A DNA stretch of 64,000 nucleotides. It comes from Polynucleobacter sp. AM-7D1 (lineage in GTDB: Bacteria > Pseudomonadota > Gammaproteobacteria > Burkholderiales > Burkholderiaceae). The notes beneath the pieces are model-generated. The model did no database searches and was not told the origin of the DNA. It was given only the letters and a program-made list of their open reading frames with translations. Below are positions 21,118 through 29,471 of this stretch, one piece after another. Every line of letters begins with the position of its first letter. The stretch's first letter is position 1. The DNA is taken from NCBI RefSeq assembly GCF_018688455.1, contig NZ_CP061319.1:1870976-1934975 (forward strand). Reading direction: 5' to 3'. A program made the position numbers and the translations under genes.

Positions 21118-22020
21118 ATGGAACTTCGTCACTTTGTTTTTTTGATCTTTGTTGTCTCTGCTGTTTATGTTTATTTCAGGGGCAAGGTGCGATTTGGCTT
21201 AGTACGCTCATTAACAGACTATCAAGTACTTTTAGCGCCAATTAATAGCCTGCTCTACTTGTTTTCAAAAACTAAGGCAGGGGCATTTATTCCAGTTGCT
21301 GATTTTCCTGAAATGAAACCACTTCAAGATCATTGGCAGATCATCCGTGATGAGGCCCTCGCATTAAACGCAGATGGTGCCATTGCAGCGGCAACAGGCT
21401 ACAACGATATTGGCTTCAATTCCTTCTTTCGGACGGGCTGGAAACGCTTTCATCTCTACTGGTATGGCAAGGAAATGCCATCGGCGCAGCTAAATTGCCC
21501 AAAGACTGTCGCCCTCCTGAAATCCATACCCTCAATCAAGGCAGCAATGTTTGCCTCGCTGCCTCCTGGAGCAACGCTGGTTCGTCACAGAGACCCTTAT
21601 GCGGGTTCGCTGCGTTATCACATTGGCCTTGTTACTCCAAACGATCCCAAATGCTTTATTGACGTCGATGGAGAGCGTTATTTCTGGAAAGACGGCGAAC
21701 CAGTGATGTTTGATGAAACCTATATCCACTTCGCAGCCAACGAGACCGATCACCAACGGATTGTCTTGTTTTGTGATGTTGAACGGCCAGTTCACACTAA
21801 ATTGGTGCAATTACTTAATCGCTGGTTTGGACGCTATGTGATGAGCGCAGCATCTTCCCAAAACGTTGAGGGCGAGAAAGTTGGATTTGTAAATATTCTC
21901 TTTAAGTATTTTTATCACCTCAGGGCGCAGGCTAAAAAACTGAAAGCCAAGCACCGCAGCGTTTATTACATCGGAAAATGGGTGCTGATATTAGGGATTC
22001 TTTGGGCGATATTTTGGTAA
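21118..22020 (+). CDS. lpxO: Aspartyl/asparaginyl beta-hydroxylase family protein, LpxO-like lipid A hydroxylase
   Basis: Fe(II)/2-oxoglutarate-dependent dioxygenase of 300 residues. An N-terminal membrane anchor (about 2-20) is followed by the hydroxylase domain with RHRDPYAGSLRYHIGL, where His and Asp are likely iron ligands, and FDETYIHFAANET with the distal His and conserved Arg in QRIVLFCDVERP. A second hydrophobic segment ends the protein. LpxO adds a 2-hydroxyl to a lipid A acyl chain at the inner membrane. I take the ATG at 21118; a TTG four codons upstream adds only VNL. Substrate assignment rests on family resemblance. Confidence 0.82.
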   Translation: MELRHFVFLIFVVSAVYVYFRGKVRFGLVRSLTDYQVLLAPINSLLYLFSKTKAGAFIPVADFPEMKPLQDHWQIIRDEALALNADGAIAAATGYNDIGFNSFFRTGWKRFHLYWYGKEMPSAQLNCPKTVALLKSIPSIKAAMFASLPPGATLVRHRDPYAGSLRYHIGLVTPNDPKCFIDVDGERYFWKDGEPVMFDETYIHFAANETDHQRIVLFCDVERPVHTKLVQLLNRWFGRYVMSAASSQNVEGEKVGFVNILFKYFYHLRAQAKKLKAKHRSVYYIGKWVLILGILWAIFW

Positions 22021-22023
22021 GCC

Positions 22024-22320
22024 TCAGGGACTTAGGACTTCAATAATTTGCTCTGGGGTAATTGAACCCCAGATCTCAACCCTCTTAATGCGGCTACTTT
22101 GCCCCGATAAGAGTTGAATTTGCTTTTGTGGCACTCTCAACTGCTTTGAAAGCCAAGATAACAACATCTCATTTGCCCTATTTTCAAGCGCAGGAGCCTG
22201 CAGAGATATCTTGAGACAACCGTCATGAAGACCGACTACCTTGGTCAGCTTTGCACCTGGCTGACAATGCAAATTAAGAACAATGCCAGTGGGGGTTTGT
22301 TTTAACCAAATGGGCATCAT
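22024..22320 (-). CDS. DUF167/YggU family protein
   Basis: 98-residue protein of the YggU/DUF167 fold, with the usual pattern LHCQPGAKLTKVVGLHDG, LKISLQAPALENRANEML and QIQLLSGQSSRIKRVEI. Function in bacteria is not established. It lies convergent with the LpxO-like gene (3 bases between stops) and divergent from the carbonic anhydrase gene. Confidence 0.9.
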   Translation of the reverse strand: MMPIWLKQTPTGIVLNLHCQPGAKLTKVVGLHDGCLKISLQAPALENRANEMLLSWLSKQLRVPQKQIQLLSGQSSRIKRVEIWGSITPEQIIEVLSP

Positions 22321-22342
22321 AAGAATACTTTAAACTCAAATC

Positions 22343-23008
22343 ATGATTATGAAGAACTCCAACGCCTTAGACCAGCTATTTTCTAATAATCGCCAGTGGG
22401 CAGAAGCCATGGTCGCCAAAGATTCCAACTTCTTTAAGCGCCTCGTTTCTCAGCAAGCACCAGAATATCTTTGGATTGGCTGCTCAGATAGTCGCGTACC
22501 TGCTAATGAAATTGTGAATCTTCTTCCAGGCGAATTATTCGTTCATCGAAATGTTGCGAACGTAGTGGTGCATACCGACCTCAATTGTTTATCTGTAATT
22601 CAATTTGCAATTGATCTTTTAAAGGTCAAACATATTTTGGTTGTTGGTCATTATGGTTGCTCTGGTGTGCATACCGCAATGACGGATAGGCGCGTAGGCT
22701 TAGCTGATAATTGGTTGCGACATGTTAAAGACGTACACCAAAAACATGAGCGCTATCTTGGTGATGCCATTCCGACTCCCAAGCGCCAAGACCGTTTATG
22801 CGAGCTGAATGTGATTGAACAAGTTGTCAATGTTTGTGAAACCACCATTGTTCAAGATGCATGGTCTAGAGGACAAGATCTCACGGTGCATGGCTGGGCT
22901 TATCGTCTAGAGACCGGCTTAGTAAATGATTTGGGCATGTCTATTAGCTCCGACGAAGAAATGCATAGACGCTACGCCACATCCTTGTCTCGCTACGATT
23001 CCAATTAA
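22343..23008 (+). CDS. can: Beta-class carbonic anhydrase
   Basis: Interconverts CO2 and bicarbonate in the cytosol. Zinc ligands and the dyad are in place: Cys47 and Asp49-Arg51 in WIGCSDSRVPANEI and His-Cys in VGHYGCSGV (about residues 103-106). Length of 221 residues matches the E. coli Can type. Start: the ATG at 22343 or the one at 22349; the first Met is used. The second lipid A acyltransferase gene follows 8 bases after the stop. Confidence 0.94.
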   Translation: MIMKNSNALDQLFSNNRQWAEAMVAKDSNFFKRLVSQQAPEYLWIGCSDSRVPANEIVNLLPGELFVHRNVANVVVHTDLNCLSVIQFAIDLLKVKHILVVGHYGCSGVHTAMTDRRVGLADNWLRHVKDVHQKHERYLGDAIPTPKRQDRLCELNVIEQVVNVCETTIVQDAWSRGQDLTVHGWAYRLETGLVNDLGMSISSDEEMHRRYATSLSRYDSN

Positions 23009-23016
23009 ATTGAGTT

Positions 23017-23907
23017 TTGTTTAAAAACTTTTCAAACTACTCAGGACTAGCGCTCCTCAGATTTCTGGCATCGCTTCCTTACAAGACCCTTGTCTCTATT
23101 GGCTATGGCTTAGGTTTTTTGGCGGCGCATATTCCTAGCGATCGCAATCGCGTAGTTCAGAAAAATTTAGAGCTATGTTTCCCTGAGCTTAGCGCGCAGG
23201 AAATTGATCTACTTAGAAAAAAACATTGGCGACTACTTGGTCGCAGCTTGGTTGAGAAAAGTATTATTTGGCTTGGAAGTAAAAAACAGCTTGCCGATAT
23301 GATTGAAGTTCAATCAGAGGTTGATTTAACTGATCGACAACCGCGCATCTTAGTAAATATGCATTTCATTGGAATTGAAGGCAGCATTATTTTGAGCGCA
23401 CTTGCAAAAGATAAAGGCTGGCCTCGTACCTCTGGATTTTTTCAGAGAATGAAAAGCCCCTTCTTCAATAAGAAAATTATTGAGTGGCGCAATCGCTTTG
23501 GTGGAAACTCGATTGATCGCCAGGGCAACACTATTGAGCTGATTAGAGAAATCCGCAAGGGTAGCTTCATCATCATTGCACCCGATATTGACTTGGGCCT
23601 AAAAGACTCAACTTTTGTTCCCTTCTTCAATATTCAAACCAATACCATTACTGCTGTATCCCGTCTCGCTAAAATTACGGGGGCACAGGTCTGCATGATG
23701 ATTACGACTCTCAACAATAATGAAGCTGGATATGTTTGCTCTATCAGCAAACCATTGGAAAATTTTCCAACCGAGAATCCAGAAGCAGATACCGCACGCT
23801 TAAACCAAATTTTTGAACAAGAAATTAGGCTCAGGCCTGCTGAATACTATTGGGTACATAAACGTTTTAAAAATAGGCCTTTCAACGAAGCCAGTCCCTA
23901 TTACTAA
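23017..23907 (+). CDS. LpxL/HtrB-type lipid A acyltransferase (second copy)
   Basis: Complete 296-residue paralogue of the partial gene at the left edge. The N-terminus has the family's hydrophobic LALLRFLASLPYKTLVSIGYGLGF, then the catalytic HX4E in NMHFIGIEGS (about residue 117), the RNRFGGNSIDRQG motif, and APDIDLG and [12 protein letters not shown] near the end. It adds a secondary acyl chain to the lipid A precursor on the inner membrane. The start is TTG at 23017; no ATG precedes the first hydrophobic segment. Two copies suggest LpxL- and LpxM-like division of labour, not distinguishable here. Confidence 0.9.
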   Translation: MFKNFSNYSGLALLRFLASLPYKTLVSIGYGLGFLAAHIPSDRNRVVQKNLELCFPELSAQEIDLLRKKHWRLLGRSLVEKSIIWLGSKKQLADMIEVQSEVDLTDRQPRILVNMHFIGIEGSIILSALAKDKGWPRTSGFFQRMKSPFFNKKIIEWRNRFGGNSIDRQGNTIELIREIRKGSFIIIAPDIDLGLKDSTFVPFFNIQTNTITAVSRLAKITGAQVCMMITTLNNNEAGYVCSISKPLENFPTENPEADTARLNQIFEQEIRLRPAEYYWVHKRFKNRPFNEASPYY

Positions 23908-23971
23908 CCCATTCAGCACTCATCTACTCAGAACCTAGTCTTTATTAAAGTAATTGCCCGATAATGTAGCC

Positions 23972-24709
23972 ATGGAAGAAAAAATTCGCGTCTCCAAGCT
24001 GCTCTCTGAGCTAGGTCTATGCTCCCGTCGCGAGGCTGACTCTTATATTGAGCAGGGCCTAGTAACCGTAGATGGCGAAGTAGTCAACGAACTGGGCTCT
24101 CGAGCTTTTCGTCATCAGAAAATTGAATTGCAATCCGGAGCTAAAGCACAGCAGGCTTCCCGAATTACGGTCATTCTCAATAAGCCAGTGGGCTTCATCT
24201 CACACTACGATGATGAGCAAGAATATCAACCGGCTGCCTCACTCATCACCCCAGATAATTATTTTGCCAGTCCGCTTGATAAGGGGCGTAATCCACGCTT
24301 TAATACTCGTGGTTTAGCGCCTGCTGGTCGCCTCGATATCGACTCCACTGGCATGCTCGTTTTAACGCAAGATGGTCGCATCGCCAAACTTCTGATTGGC
24401 GAAAACAGCCCGATTGAGAAAGAATATTTAGTCCGGGTTGAAGGCGCTCTCTCTTTTGAAGATTTAGATAGGCTAAAACATGGCCTGGAATTAGATGGGG
24501 TTGTTTTAAAGCCAGCCCAAGTGAGCTGGCAGAATGAAGACCAGCTTCGCTTTGTTCTGCGAGAGGGTCGCAAGCGTCAAATTCGGCGCATGTGCGAAAT
24601 GGTTGGCCTCCGAGTGTTAGGTCTGAAGCGCGTTCGCATGGGCAGAATTTCTCTGGGCGCCCTACCGCCTGGAAAATGGCGCTTTGTGAGGCCTGAGGAG
24701 CAATTCTAA
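23972..24709 (+). CDS. RsuA/RluB/RluE/RluF-family rRNA pseudouridine synthase
   Basis: Protein of 245 residues with an S4 RNA-binding domain (RVSKLLSELGLCSRREADSYI) followed by the catalytic domain: APAGRLDIDSTGMLVLTQDG holds the catalytic Asp, and EGRKRQIRRMCEMVG the conserved basic motif. It isomerises a uridine in rRNA; the arrangement and short N-terminus resemble RluF, but the target base is not determined. The ATG at 23972 is preferred over the TTG at 23954 because MEEKIRVSKLL is the S4 domain start. Confidence 0.88.
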   Translation: MEEKIRVSKLLSELGLCSRREADSYIEQGLVTVDGEVVNELGSRAFRHQKIELQSGAKAQQASRITVILNKPVGFISHYDDEQEYQPAASLITPDNYFASPLDKGRNPRFNTRGLAPAGRLDIDSTGMLVLTQDGRIAKLLIGENSPIEKEYLVRVEGALSFEDLDRLKHGLELDGVVLKPAQVSWQNEDQLRFVLREGRKRQIRRMCEMVGLRVLGLKRVRMGRISLGALPPGKWRFVRPEEQF

Positions 24710-24724
24710 GAAGTCCCTCCCGCT

Positions 24725-24730
24725 TATAAT
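24725..24730 (+). promoter_or_regulatory. prfC: Consensus -10 box before prfC
   Basis: A perfect TATAAT, with no good -35 hexamer at 17 bases upstream. It would place a transcription start near 24737, only 6 or 18 bases before the candidate ATT start codons of prfC (24743 and 24755), so the mRNA leader would be nearly absent. Promoter by sequence only. Confidence 0.45.
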
Positions 24731-24754
24731 TCTGTCAATTAGATTAAGCGCAGA

Positions 24755-26389
24755 ATTACCATCGATACCATCACCTCCAGCACTCCCGGCGCAGAAGTTT
24801 TAAGACGCCGTAGCTTTGCCATCATCTCCCACCCAGATGCAGGTAAGACCACCCTTACTGAAAAACTCTTGTTATATGCGGGAGCCATTCAGATTGCCGG
24901 TAGCGTCAAAGCCCGCAAAGCAAGTCGGCACGCAACCTCTGACTGGATGGAGATTGAAAAACAGCGTGGTATCTCTGTAGCCAGCTCGGTCATGCAAATG
25001 GAGTATCGCGATTGCATTATCAACCTGTTAGACACGCCGGGTCACCAGGACTTTTCGGAAGATACCTATCGTGTTTTAACTGCGGTTGATTCCGCCCTCA
25101 TGGTGATTGATGCTGCGAATGGCGTCGAATCACAAACCTTGCGTTTGCTGGAAGTCTGTCGTGCACGTAACACGCCAATCGTCACTTTTATCAACAAGAT
25201 GGATCGTGAAGTAAAGCCGCCCATGGAGCTGATGGACGAGATTGAAACCGCACTAGGAATAGAAGTAGTTCCTTTTACATGGCCAGTAGGCATGGGTAAA
25301 TCATTTGCCGGTGTAATTGATATTGCCAATTCTCAAATGCGCATGTTCAAAGCAGGTGAAGATCGTGTAACCGAGGACTCCCATGCAATTGTCGACATCA
25401 ATGATCCAGCACTGAAGGAGCGCCTAGGTACAGATCTTGAAAACGCACTGGCTGAAGTGGACCTCATTAAAAATGCGATGCCCGCATTTGATCGTGAAGC
25501 TTTTTTAGCGGGTCGTCAATCACCAGTGTTCTTTGGCTCTGCCATTAATAATTTTGGCGTGCGTGAAATTCTGAACACCTTAGTTGAGCTTGCGCCATCA
25601 CCAGGCTCACGTAAGGCCTTGCAACGTGAGGTGAGCCCCGCTGAAAATAAATTTTCTGCAGTAGTTTTCAAGATTCAAGCCAACATGGATCCAGCCCATC
25701 GAGATCGCGTTGCCTTCTTGCGTATCTGCTCGGGACATTTTCAACGCGGCATGAAACTCAAGATTTGTCGCAATGGAAAAGAGGTGCGTACTAATAATGC
25801 TCTTTCCTTCCTGTCACAACGCCGCGATATTCTAGATGAAGCCTTTCCTGGTGACATCATTGGATTACCAAATCACGGTCTTCTCAGGCTAGGCGATACA
25901 CTCACCGAAGGTGAGCAATTGCAATTCACAGGCTTGCCATTTTTTGCCCCTGAAATTTTCCGTATGGTCGAATCTGCTGATCCATTGCGCTCTAAACAAC
26001 TACGCACGGGCTTAATGCAACTTGGCGAAGAAGGTGCGATTCAAGTTTTCCGCCCAATGACTGGCGGCACGATGTTACTTGGTGCTTTTGGACAGCTGCA
26101 GTTTGAAGTCGTAAGCCATCGTCTGCAAACTGAGTATGGCGCTGAAGTACGCTTGCTGCCTGCACGCTACAACTTAGCTCGCTGGGTCAGCTCAGATGAT
26201 CCTGTAGCACTCAAGAAATTCATCCAGGAAAATATTCACCGCATGGCAGAGGATGTTGTAGGAGCTTCAGTATTTTTGGCCAGCCATAAATCCGAATTAG
26301 ATGTAGCTCAGCAGCGTTGGGAATCTATTCAATTCCACGCACTAAGAGAACATGCAGGCCTCATCTACCAATCAGACCTTGCTGGCTAA
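24755..26389 (+). CDS. prfC: Peptide chain release factor 3 PrfC (probable non-canonical start)
   Basis: Translational GTPase that recycles RF1/RF2 after termination. The GTPase motifs need an N-terminus upstream of the first canonical start: the P-loop SHPDAGKTT is encoded at 24827-24853, while the earliest TTG (24869) lies after it. In frame, between the TAG at 24740 and the P-loop, there is no ATG, GTG or TTG; only ATT at 24743 and 24755 and ATC codons. I chose the ATT at 24755 as a representative start (544 residues, initiating TIDTITSSTPG); E. coli RF3 is 529. Later motifs DTPGHQDF, NKMDR and the C-terminal domains are intact. Either a rare start codon or a sequencing error. Confidence 0.85.
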   Translation: MTIDTITSSTPGAEVLRRRSFAIISHPDAGKTTLTEKLLLYAGAIQIAGSVKARKASRHATSDWMEIEKQRGISVASSVMQMEYRDCIINLLDTPGHQDFSEDTYRVLTAVDSALMVIDAANGVESQTLRLLEVCRARNTPIVTFINKMDREVKPPMELMDEIETALGIEVVPFTWPVGMGKSFAGVIDIANSQMRMFKAGEDRVTEDSHAIVDINDPALKERLGTDLENALAEVDLIKNAMPAFDREAFLAGRQSPVFFGSAINNFGVREILNTLVELAPSPGSRKALQREVSPAENKFSAVVFKIQANMDPAHRDRVAFLRICSGHFQRGMKLKICRNGKEVRTNNALSFLSQRRDILDEAFPGDIIGLPNHGLLRLGDTLTEGEQLQFTGLPFFAPEIFRMVESADPLRSKQLRTGLMQLGEEGAIQVFRPMTGGTMLLGAFGQLQFEVVSHRLQTEYGAEVRLLPARYNLARWVSSDDPVALKKFIQENIHRMAEDVVGASVFLASHKSELDVAQQRWESIQFHALREHAGLIYQSDLAG

Positions 26390-26391
26390 AT

Positions 26392-26640
26392 CTAGCGCGG
26401 ACTAGATTTTGGCCAGTTGCAGTCAAATACCGCAACCAGCTGAGTATCACTCTTTCTAAACGACGCAGTCTTGCCGTATTGAGCACAATAGGCATTGGCC
26501 TTTGGTGATAGGGACTCCACAGACTCGCCATCACTAATTATAAAGGTGACGTGATTTGCATCTGATGCATCTGTATATACCGCAGCACAGGCCATTAAAC
26601 CAAACACACTCAGTAACAAAATATATTTGAGATGTGACAT
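26392..26640 (-). CDS. Small predicted lipoprotein of unknown function
   Basis: 82 residues. From the ATG at 26640 the protein begins MSHLKYILLLSVFGLMACA, a type II signal peptide with an LMAC lipobox (Cys at about 18); the upstream frame does not look like a gene, and a GAGG motif lies 8 bases before this ATG. The mature part contains two cysteines (NAYCAQYG and VFDCNW), which may form a disulfide in the periplasm. The stop is 2 bases from the convergent prfC stop. No function assigned. Confidence 0.7.
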   Translation of the reverse strand: MSHLKYILLLSVFGLMACAAVYTDASDANHVTFIISDGESVESLSPKANAYCAQYGKTASFRKSDTQLVAVFDCNWPKSSPR

Positions 26641-26826
26641 TCGAGCCCTCATATTCAATAAAGGTATTGGTGCTAATTTCAAATTAGGAGTATTCATCAT
26701 GATGTAATCATAGCGCCTGGACTGCTTAACTGTTATTCTGGTTCGTGATCACTATTCCGCGCCCTACTTAGGGGAGTCTGCTGAGCAAGCTCAGAGGTTC
26801 ATCATTCCAAGACTCTAGGAAAAAAT

Positions 26827-27033
26827 ATGGCTGTTGGCCAAAATCAAAGAAATAGAAAAAACGACCCCATGGTTAGTAAGACTGGCAAAGCTAAATTGGG
26901 TCCACTCACTACAGCCCAACTAAGCAAATTGCTGGACTCGAGTACCAAGCCTAAAGAGAAGGCAAAGATTCAGAGGGCTATCAATAAGCGACCTCCCGTC
27001 GCGGCACCCACCGCTGAACCTGTTGCAGCATAA
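26827..27033 (+). CDS. Small basic protein of unknown function
   Basis: 68 residues, rich in Lys, Arg, Gln and Ala, with no membrane segment. An AGGA at the right distance precedes the ATG, and a strong intrinsic terminator follows 6 bases after the stop, so this looks like a monocistronic real gene. The C-terminus is an Ala-Pro-Glu tail. No family recognised. Confidence 0.65.
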   Translation: MAVGQNQRNRKNDPMVSKTGKAKLGPLTTAQLSKLLDSSTKPKEKAKIQRAINKRPPVAAPTAEPVAA

Positions 27034-27039
27034 GTACTA

Positions 27040-27065
27040 AGCCCCGAAATTACCGGGGCTTTTTC
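27040..27065 (+). terminator. Intrinsic terminator after the 68-residue gene
   Basis: A seven-base stem AGCCCCG/CGGGGCT with a 7-base loop followed by four T. Confidence 0.92.
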
Positions 27066-27085
27066 TTATGTAATATGCTCTCATC

Positions 27086-27592
27086 ATGACAGCATCTCCG
27101 CAAATTTATTCAATTCAAATTGCCTCTCGAGCGGGCGAATCGATGATGCAACTTGCGCAAGCTAATATCATTGCTGGCAAAGGAATTGATGGTGATCGCT
27201 ACGCTCTGGGCGTAGGTGCATTCTCTAAAACCAAACCTAAGATTCGACATATTTCTCTCATTGCGCTTTCTGGCATTGAACATGCTAATCAACAGCTCCT
27301 TGCCAAACAACAAACAGTTTTTAGTGAAAGTGATACCCGCAGAAATCTTGTGATTAGTGGCATCTCTGTAAATGAACTTAATGATCTGGTTGGTAAGATT
27401 TTCTATTTAGGAGGCCTTATGTTTAGGGGTACAGAATTGTGTGCGCCCTGCCAAAGACCAGCCGATCTACTCAAAAGGCCCGATTTTATGAATGCATTTG
27501 AAAATAGGGGCGGACTTAGAGCAGAGGCGCTCGAGTCCGGATGCCTTATCCCTGGAGATCTCCTCGACTTTTCAGAATCTGATGGAAATTAA
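27086..27592 (+). CDS. MOSC domain-containing protein
   Basis: 168 residues matching the MOSC (molybdenum cofactor sulfurase C-terminal) domain: GIDGDRYALGVG and RHISLIALSGIE in the first half, RRNLVISGISVNEL, GTELCAPCQRP with the conserved Cys and the ending LESGCLIPGDLL. MOSC proteins are thought to move sulfur or metal-bound sulfur; the exact target here is unknown. It is followed 19 bases later by a histidine phosphatase gene, likely in the same transcript. Confidence 0.85.
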   Translation: MTASPQIYSIQIASRAGESMMQLAQANIIAGKGIDGDRYALGVGAFSKTKPKIRHISLIALSGIEHANQQLLAKQQTVFSESDTRRNLVISGISVNELNDLVGKIFYLGGLMFRGTELCAPCQRPADLLKRPDFMNAFENRGGLRAEALESGCLIPGDLLDFSESDGN

Positions 27593-27611
27593 CTCGACTT
27601 AATATTGTTAT

Positions 27612-28259
27612 ATGACAACTACAAAACTCTGCCTGATTCGCCATGGCGAAACCGCCTGGAATGCCGAAAGACGGTTGCAAGGCCACACCGATACGCCCCT
27701 TAATCCCAAAGGTGTTTTACAGGCACGCCAAATGGCTCAAGCGCTTAAAGACATTAATCTTGGGTTTGATGTCTTGTATACCAGCGACCTGAAAAGAGCG
27801 GCTGATACTGCAAGTGCTGTCGTTGAATTATTTGGAGTGGAAGCGCAGGTCGATAGCGCTTTACGAGAGCGCAATTTTGGCGCACTTCAAGGGCTCTCAA
27901 TTACTGAAGCCCCTCTGCTACGGCCTGATATTTGGCAAGCGCATATCGCCCGCGACTTAGATCATGATCTTGAGGGTGGTGAAAGTATTCAGCAGTTTTC
28001 ATTACGCGTACGAAATGCGCTAGACAGAATCCAAGAGCGCCATGCTGGTAAAACTATATTAGTAGTTAGTCATGGCGGCACACTCGACATGATGTATCGC
28101 ATAGCAAGTAATCAATCTCTGAGCGCACAGCGAATTGTCTCGGTACCAAATGCATCATTAAATTGGATTAGCCATGAAGAATCGAGTGGCTGGGTAGTAG
28201 ATCAATGGGCAGATACTCGGCACTTAAAAGGTTCTGCTCTTGAAAACGTTGACCTCTAA
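27612..28259 (+). CDS. Histidine phosphatase family protein (GpmB-like)
   Basis: 215-residue phosphoglycerate-mutase-like phosphatase. The catalytic RHG appears in CLIRHGETAWNAERRLQGH (His about residue 10) and the second catalytic His in VVSHGGTLDMMYR, with Glu in ALRERNFGALQG between. Such proteins hydrolyse phosphoesters; the natural substrate cannot be read from the sequence. A strong bidirectional terminator follows 2 bases after the stop. Confidence 0.88.
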   Translation: MTTTKLCLIRHGETAWNAERRLQGHTDTPLNPKGVLQARQMAQALKDINLGFDVLYTSDLKRAADTASAVVELFGVEAQVDSALRERNFGALQGLSITEAPLLRPDIWQAHIARDLDHDLEGGESIQQFSLRVRNALDRIQERHAGKTILVVSHGGTLDMMYRIASNQSLSAQRIVSVPNASLNWISHEESSGWVVDQWADTRHLKGSALENVDL

Positions 28260-28261
28260 GT

Positions 28262-28287
28262 AAAAAGTCACCATCAGGTGACTTTTT
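28262..28287. terminator. Bidirectional terminator between the phosphatase and the Hc1-like gene
   Basis: An 11-base stem AAAAAGTCACC/GGTGACTTTTT with an ATCA loop; the A-run and T-run let it serve both convergent genes. Confidence 0.92.
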
Positions 28288-28303
28288 ACATTGCAGAAAG
28301 GAT

Positions 28304-28543
28304 TTATTTTCTGATGTGTGCGTGACGAGCAGCATCTTGTGACATGCCCTCACCTTTTGGCTTAGCTTCAAGCGCCTCTTTTTCAGCAGTAATTTCTTTG
28401 CGACGCTCTTTGCAAGAACCGGCAATCTCTTGCAAAGCTTTACGAGCTCTGGCAGCAGAAGCTTTGATTCCTTTACCATGGAACTTTTCATTCTCTGATT
28501 GGTATGTTTCGAAAGCGGCAATTAATTTGTCATGATGAGACAT
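28304..28543 (-). CDS. Small basic protein resembling histone H1-like Hc1
   Basis: 79 residues, strongly helical and basic. The segment GKGIKASAARARKALQEIA followed by KERRKEITAEK resembles the core of chlamydial-type Hc1 (pattern of KAAAQRVRTES then KVYRKES), and small proteins of this kind are widespread in betaproteobacteria. It could help compact DNA or bind nucleic acid. An AAGGA precedes the ATG by 8 bases. The Hc1 link is by recalled pattern and is uncertain. Confidence 0.65.
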   Translation of the reverse strand: MSHHDKLIAAFETYQSENEKFHGKGIKASAARARKALQEIAGSCKERRKEITAEKEALEAKPKGEGMSQDAARHAHIRK

Positions 28544-28615
28544 ATTTTTCCTTATGAATAATTGAAATAATCAGCTTAAGAGCACTTTAACCCAATATAC
28601 CAAAGTCACTGCAAT

Positions 28616-29368
28616 TTATTTCGTCCACTGATTAATAATTGCCTTTAATTTTTCTGGTCCCAACTCAGAAAGGTATAAATTAAAGTCGTCCCTCAATTTG
28701 GAGCCTTTTTTAAAGGCAAATCCTAGGTTATCAAAACCCACCACTTGGTAGCTACTGCTCACTGGGAGATTTAATGATTTTTGATAACTTTGCAGCATCA
28801 CACTATCCACAAATACCAAGTCTACATTGCCATTTTGCAAAGCAATTAAGGCCTCTGTGGGTGAAGGATAAAGCTTCACTCGGTCCAAGGAGTAATACCC
28901 TTTTGGCTGCAACACGTCTTTTACATAATCATCAAAGACGCTGCCGGTTGGATAAGCAATAGTATATTTTTGTAACTGGGATAAATCGGCAATCTTAATA
29001 TTACGATTTTGTAGACTAATTAAATCCCAAGTACTTGTGAAGTATGGCTTGGAAAAATCTATCACTTCTTTGCGTTTATCTGTAATAGAGATCCCCGAGA
29101 ACGCAACATCAGCCTGCCCGCTAGTCACCGCGCCCAACATACCTAGCCAATCGTAAGCAGTCATTTTGAATGTACAACCCCGAGACTTGCAGTAACCCTC
29201 AAATATTTCCAAATCTACGCCAGTGTATTTGCCATCTTTCTCAAAAAGCATTGGGGGGATGGCAGGCGATACAGCAACCTTAATCACATTAGATTGCTCT
29301 TCCTTCGAGCATGCGCCAAGTACAAATAGGCTTGCTAACAATATCGATATTATTTTGAATAGTCTCAT
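28616..29368 (-). CDS. Lipoprotein amino-acid-type substrate-binding protein (SBP_bac_3)
   Basis: 250-residue periplasmic binding protein of the type 3 family. The ATG at 29368 gives MRLFKIISILLASLFVLGAC, a lipoprotein signal with LGAC lipobox; the longer upstream frame was rejected. Domain landmarks: GVDLEIFEGYCKSRG, GQADVAFSGISITDKR with the family's ITDxR, and LVFVDSVMLQ late. It binds a small solute, likely an amino acid. No ABC permease or ATPase gene is beside it, so it may be an orphan solute binder or a receptor. A terminator with tRNA-repeat similarity lies between it and the riboswitch-controlled gene. Confidence 0.85.
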   Translation of the reverse strand: MRLFKIISILLASLFVLGACSKEEQSNVIKVAVSPAIPPMLFEKDGKYTGVDLEIFEGYCKSRGCTFKMTAYDWLGMLGAVTSGQADVAFSGISITDKRKEVIDFSKPYFTSTWDLISLQNRNIKIADLSQLQKYTIAYPTGSVFDDYVKDVLQPKGYYSLDRVKLYPSPTEALIALQNGNVDLVFVDSVMLQSYQKSLNLPVSSSYQVVGFDNLGFAFKKGSKLRDDFNLYLSELGPEKLKAIINQWTK

Positions 29369-29418
29369 GATGTATTTAGCATTCAATTTGATGAACGATC
29401 TTATCAAGAATTGAATGT

Positions 29419-29446
29419 AAAAAACCACCCGAAGGTGGCTTTTACT
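29419..29446. terminator. Bidirectional terminator with similarity to the tRNA-Phe downstream terminator
   Basis: A stem CCACC/GGTGG with a CGAA loop, flanked by AAAAAA and a T-rich run. Its first 20 bases are identical to the terminator after tRNA-Phe at 42140-42159. Downstream identity fades but TTTCT and TGGC are kept, so this could be a further, decayed copy of the tRNA-derived repeat or an independent terminator. Confidence 0.6.
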
Positions 29447-29471
29447 TTCTAATGGCTACTTTTAGCTCTGG

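Noticed and set aside
24869..26389. prfC starting at the first TTG (24869)
   Set aside because: This start would remove the P-loop SHPDAGKTT just upstream, which is in the same frame and highly conserved in RF3, so a longer protein is more likely.
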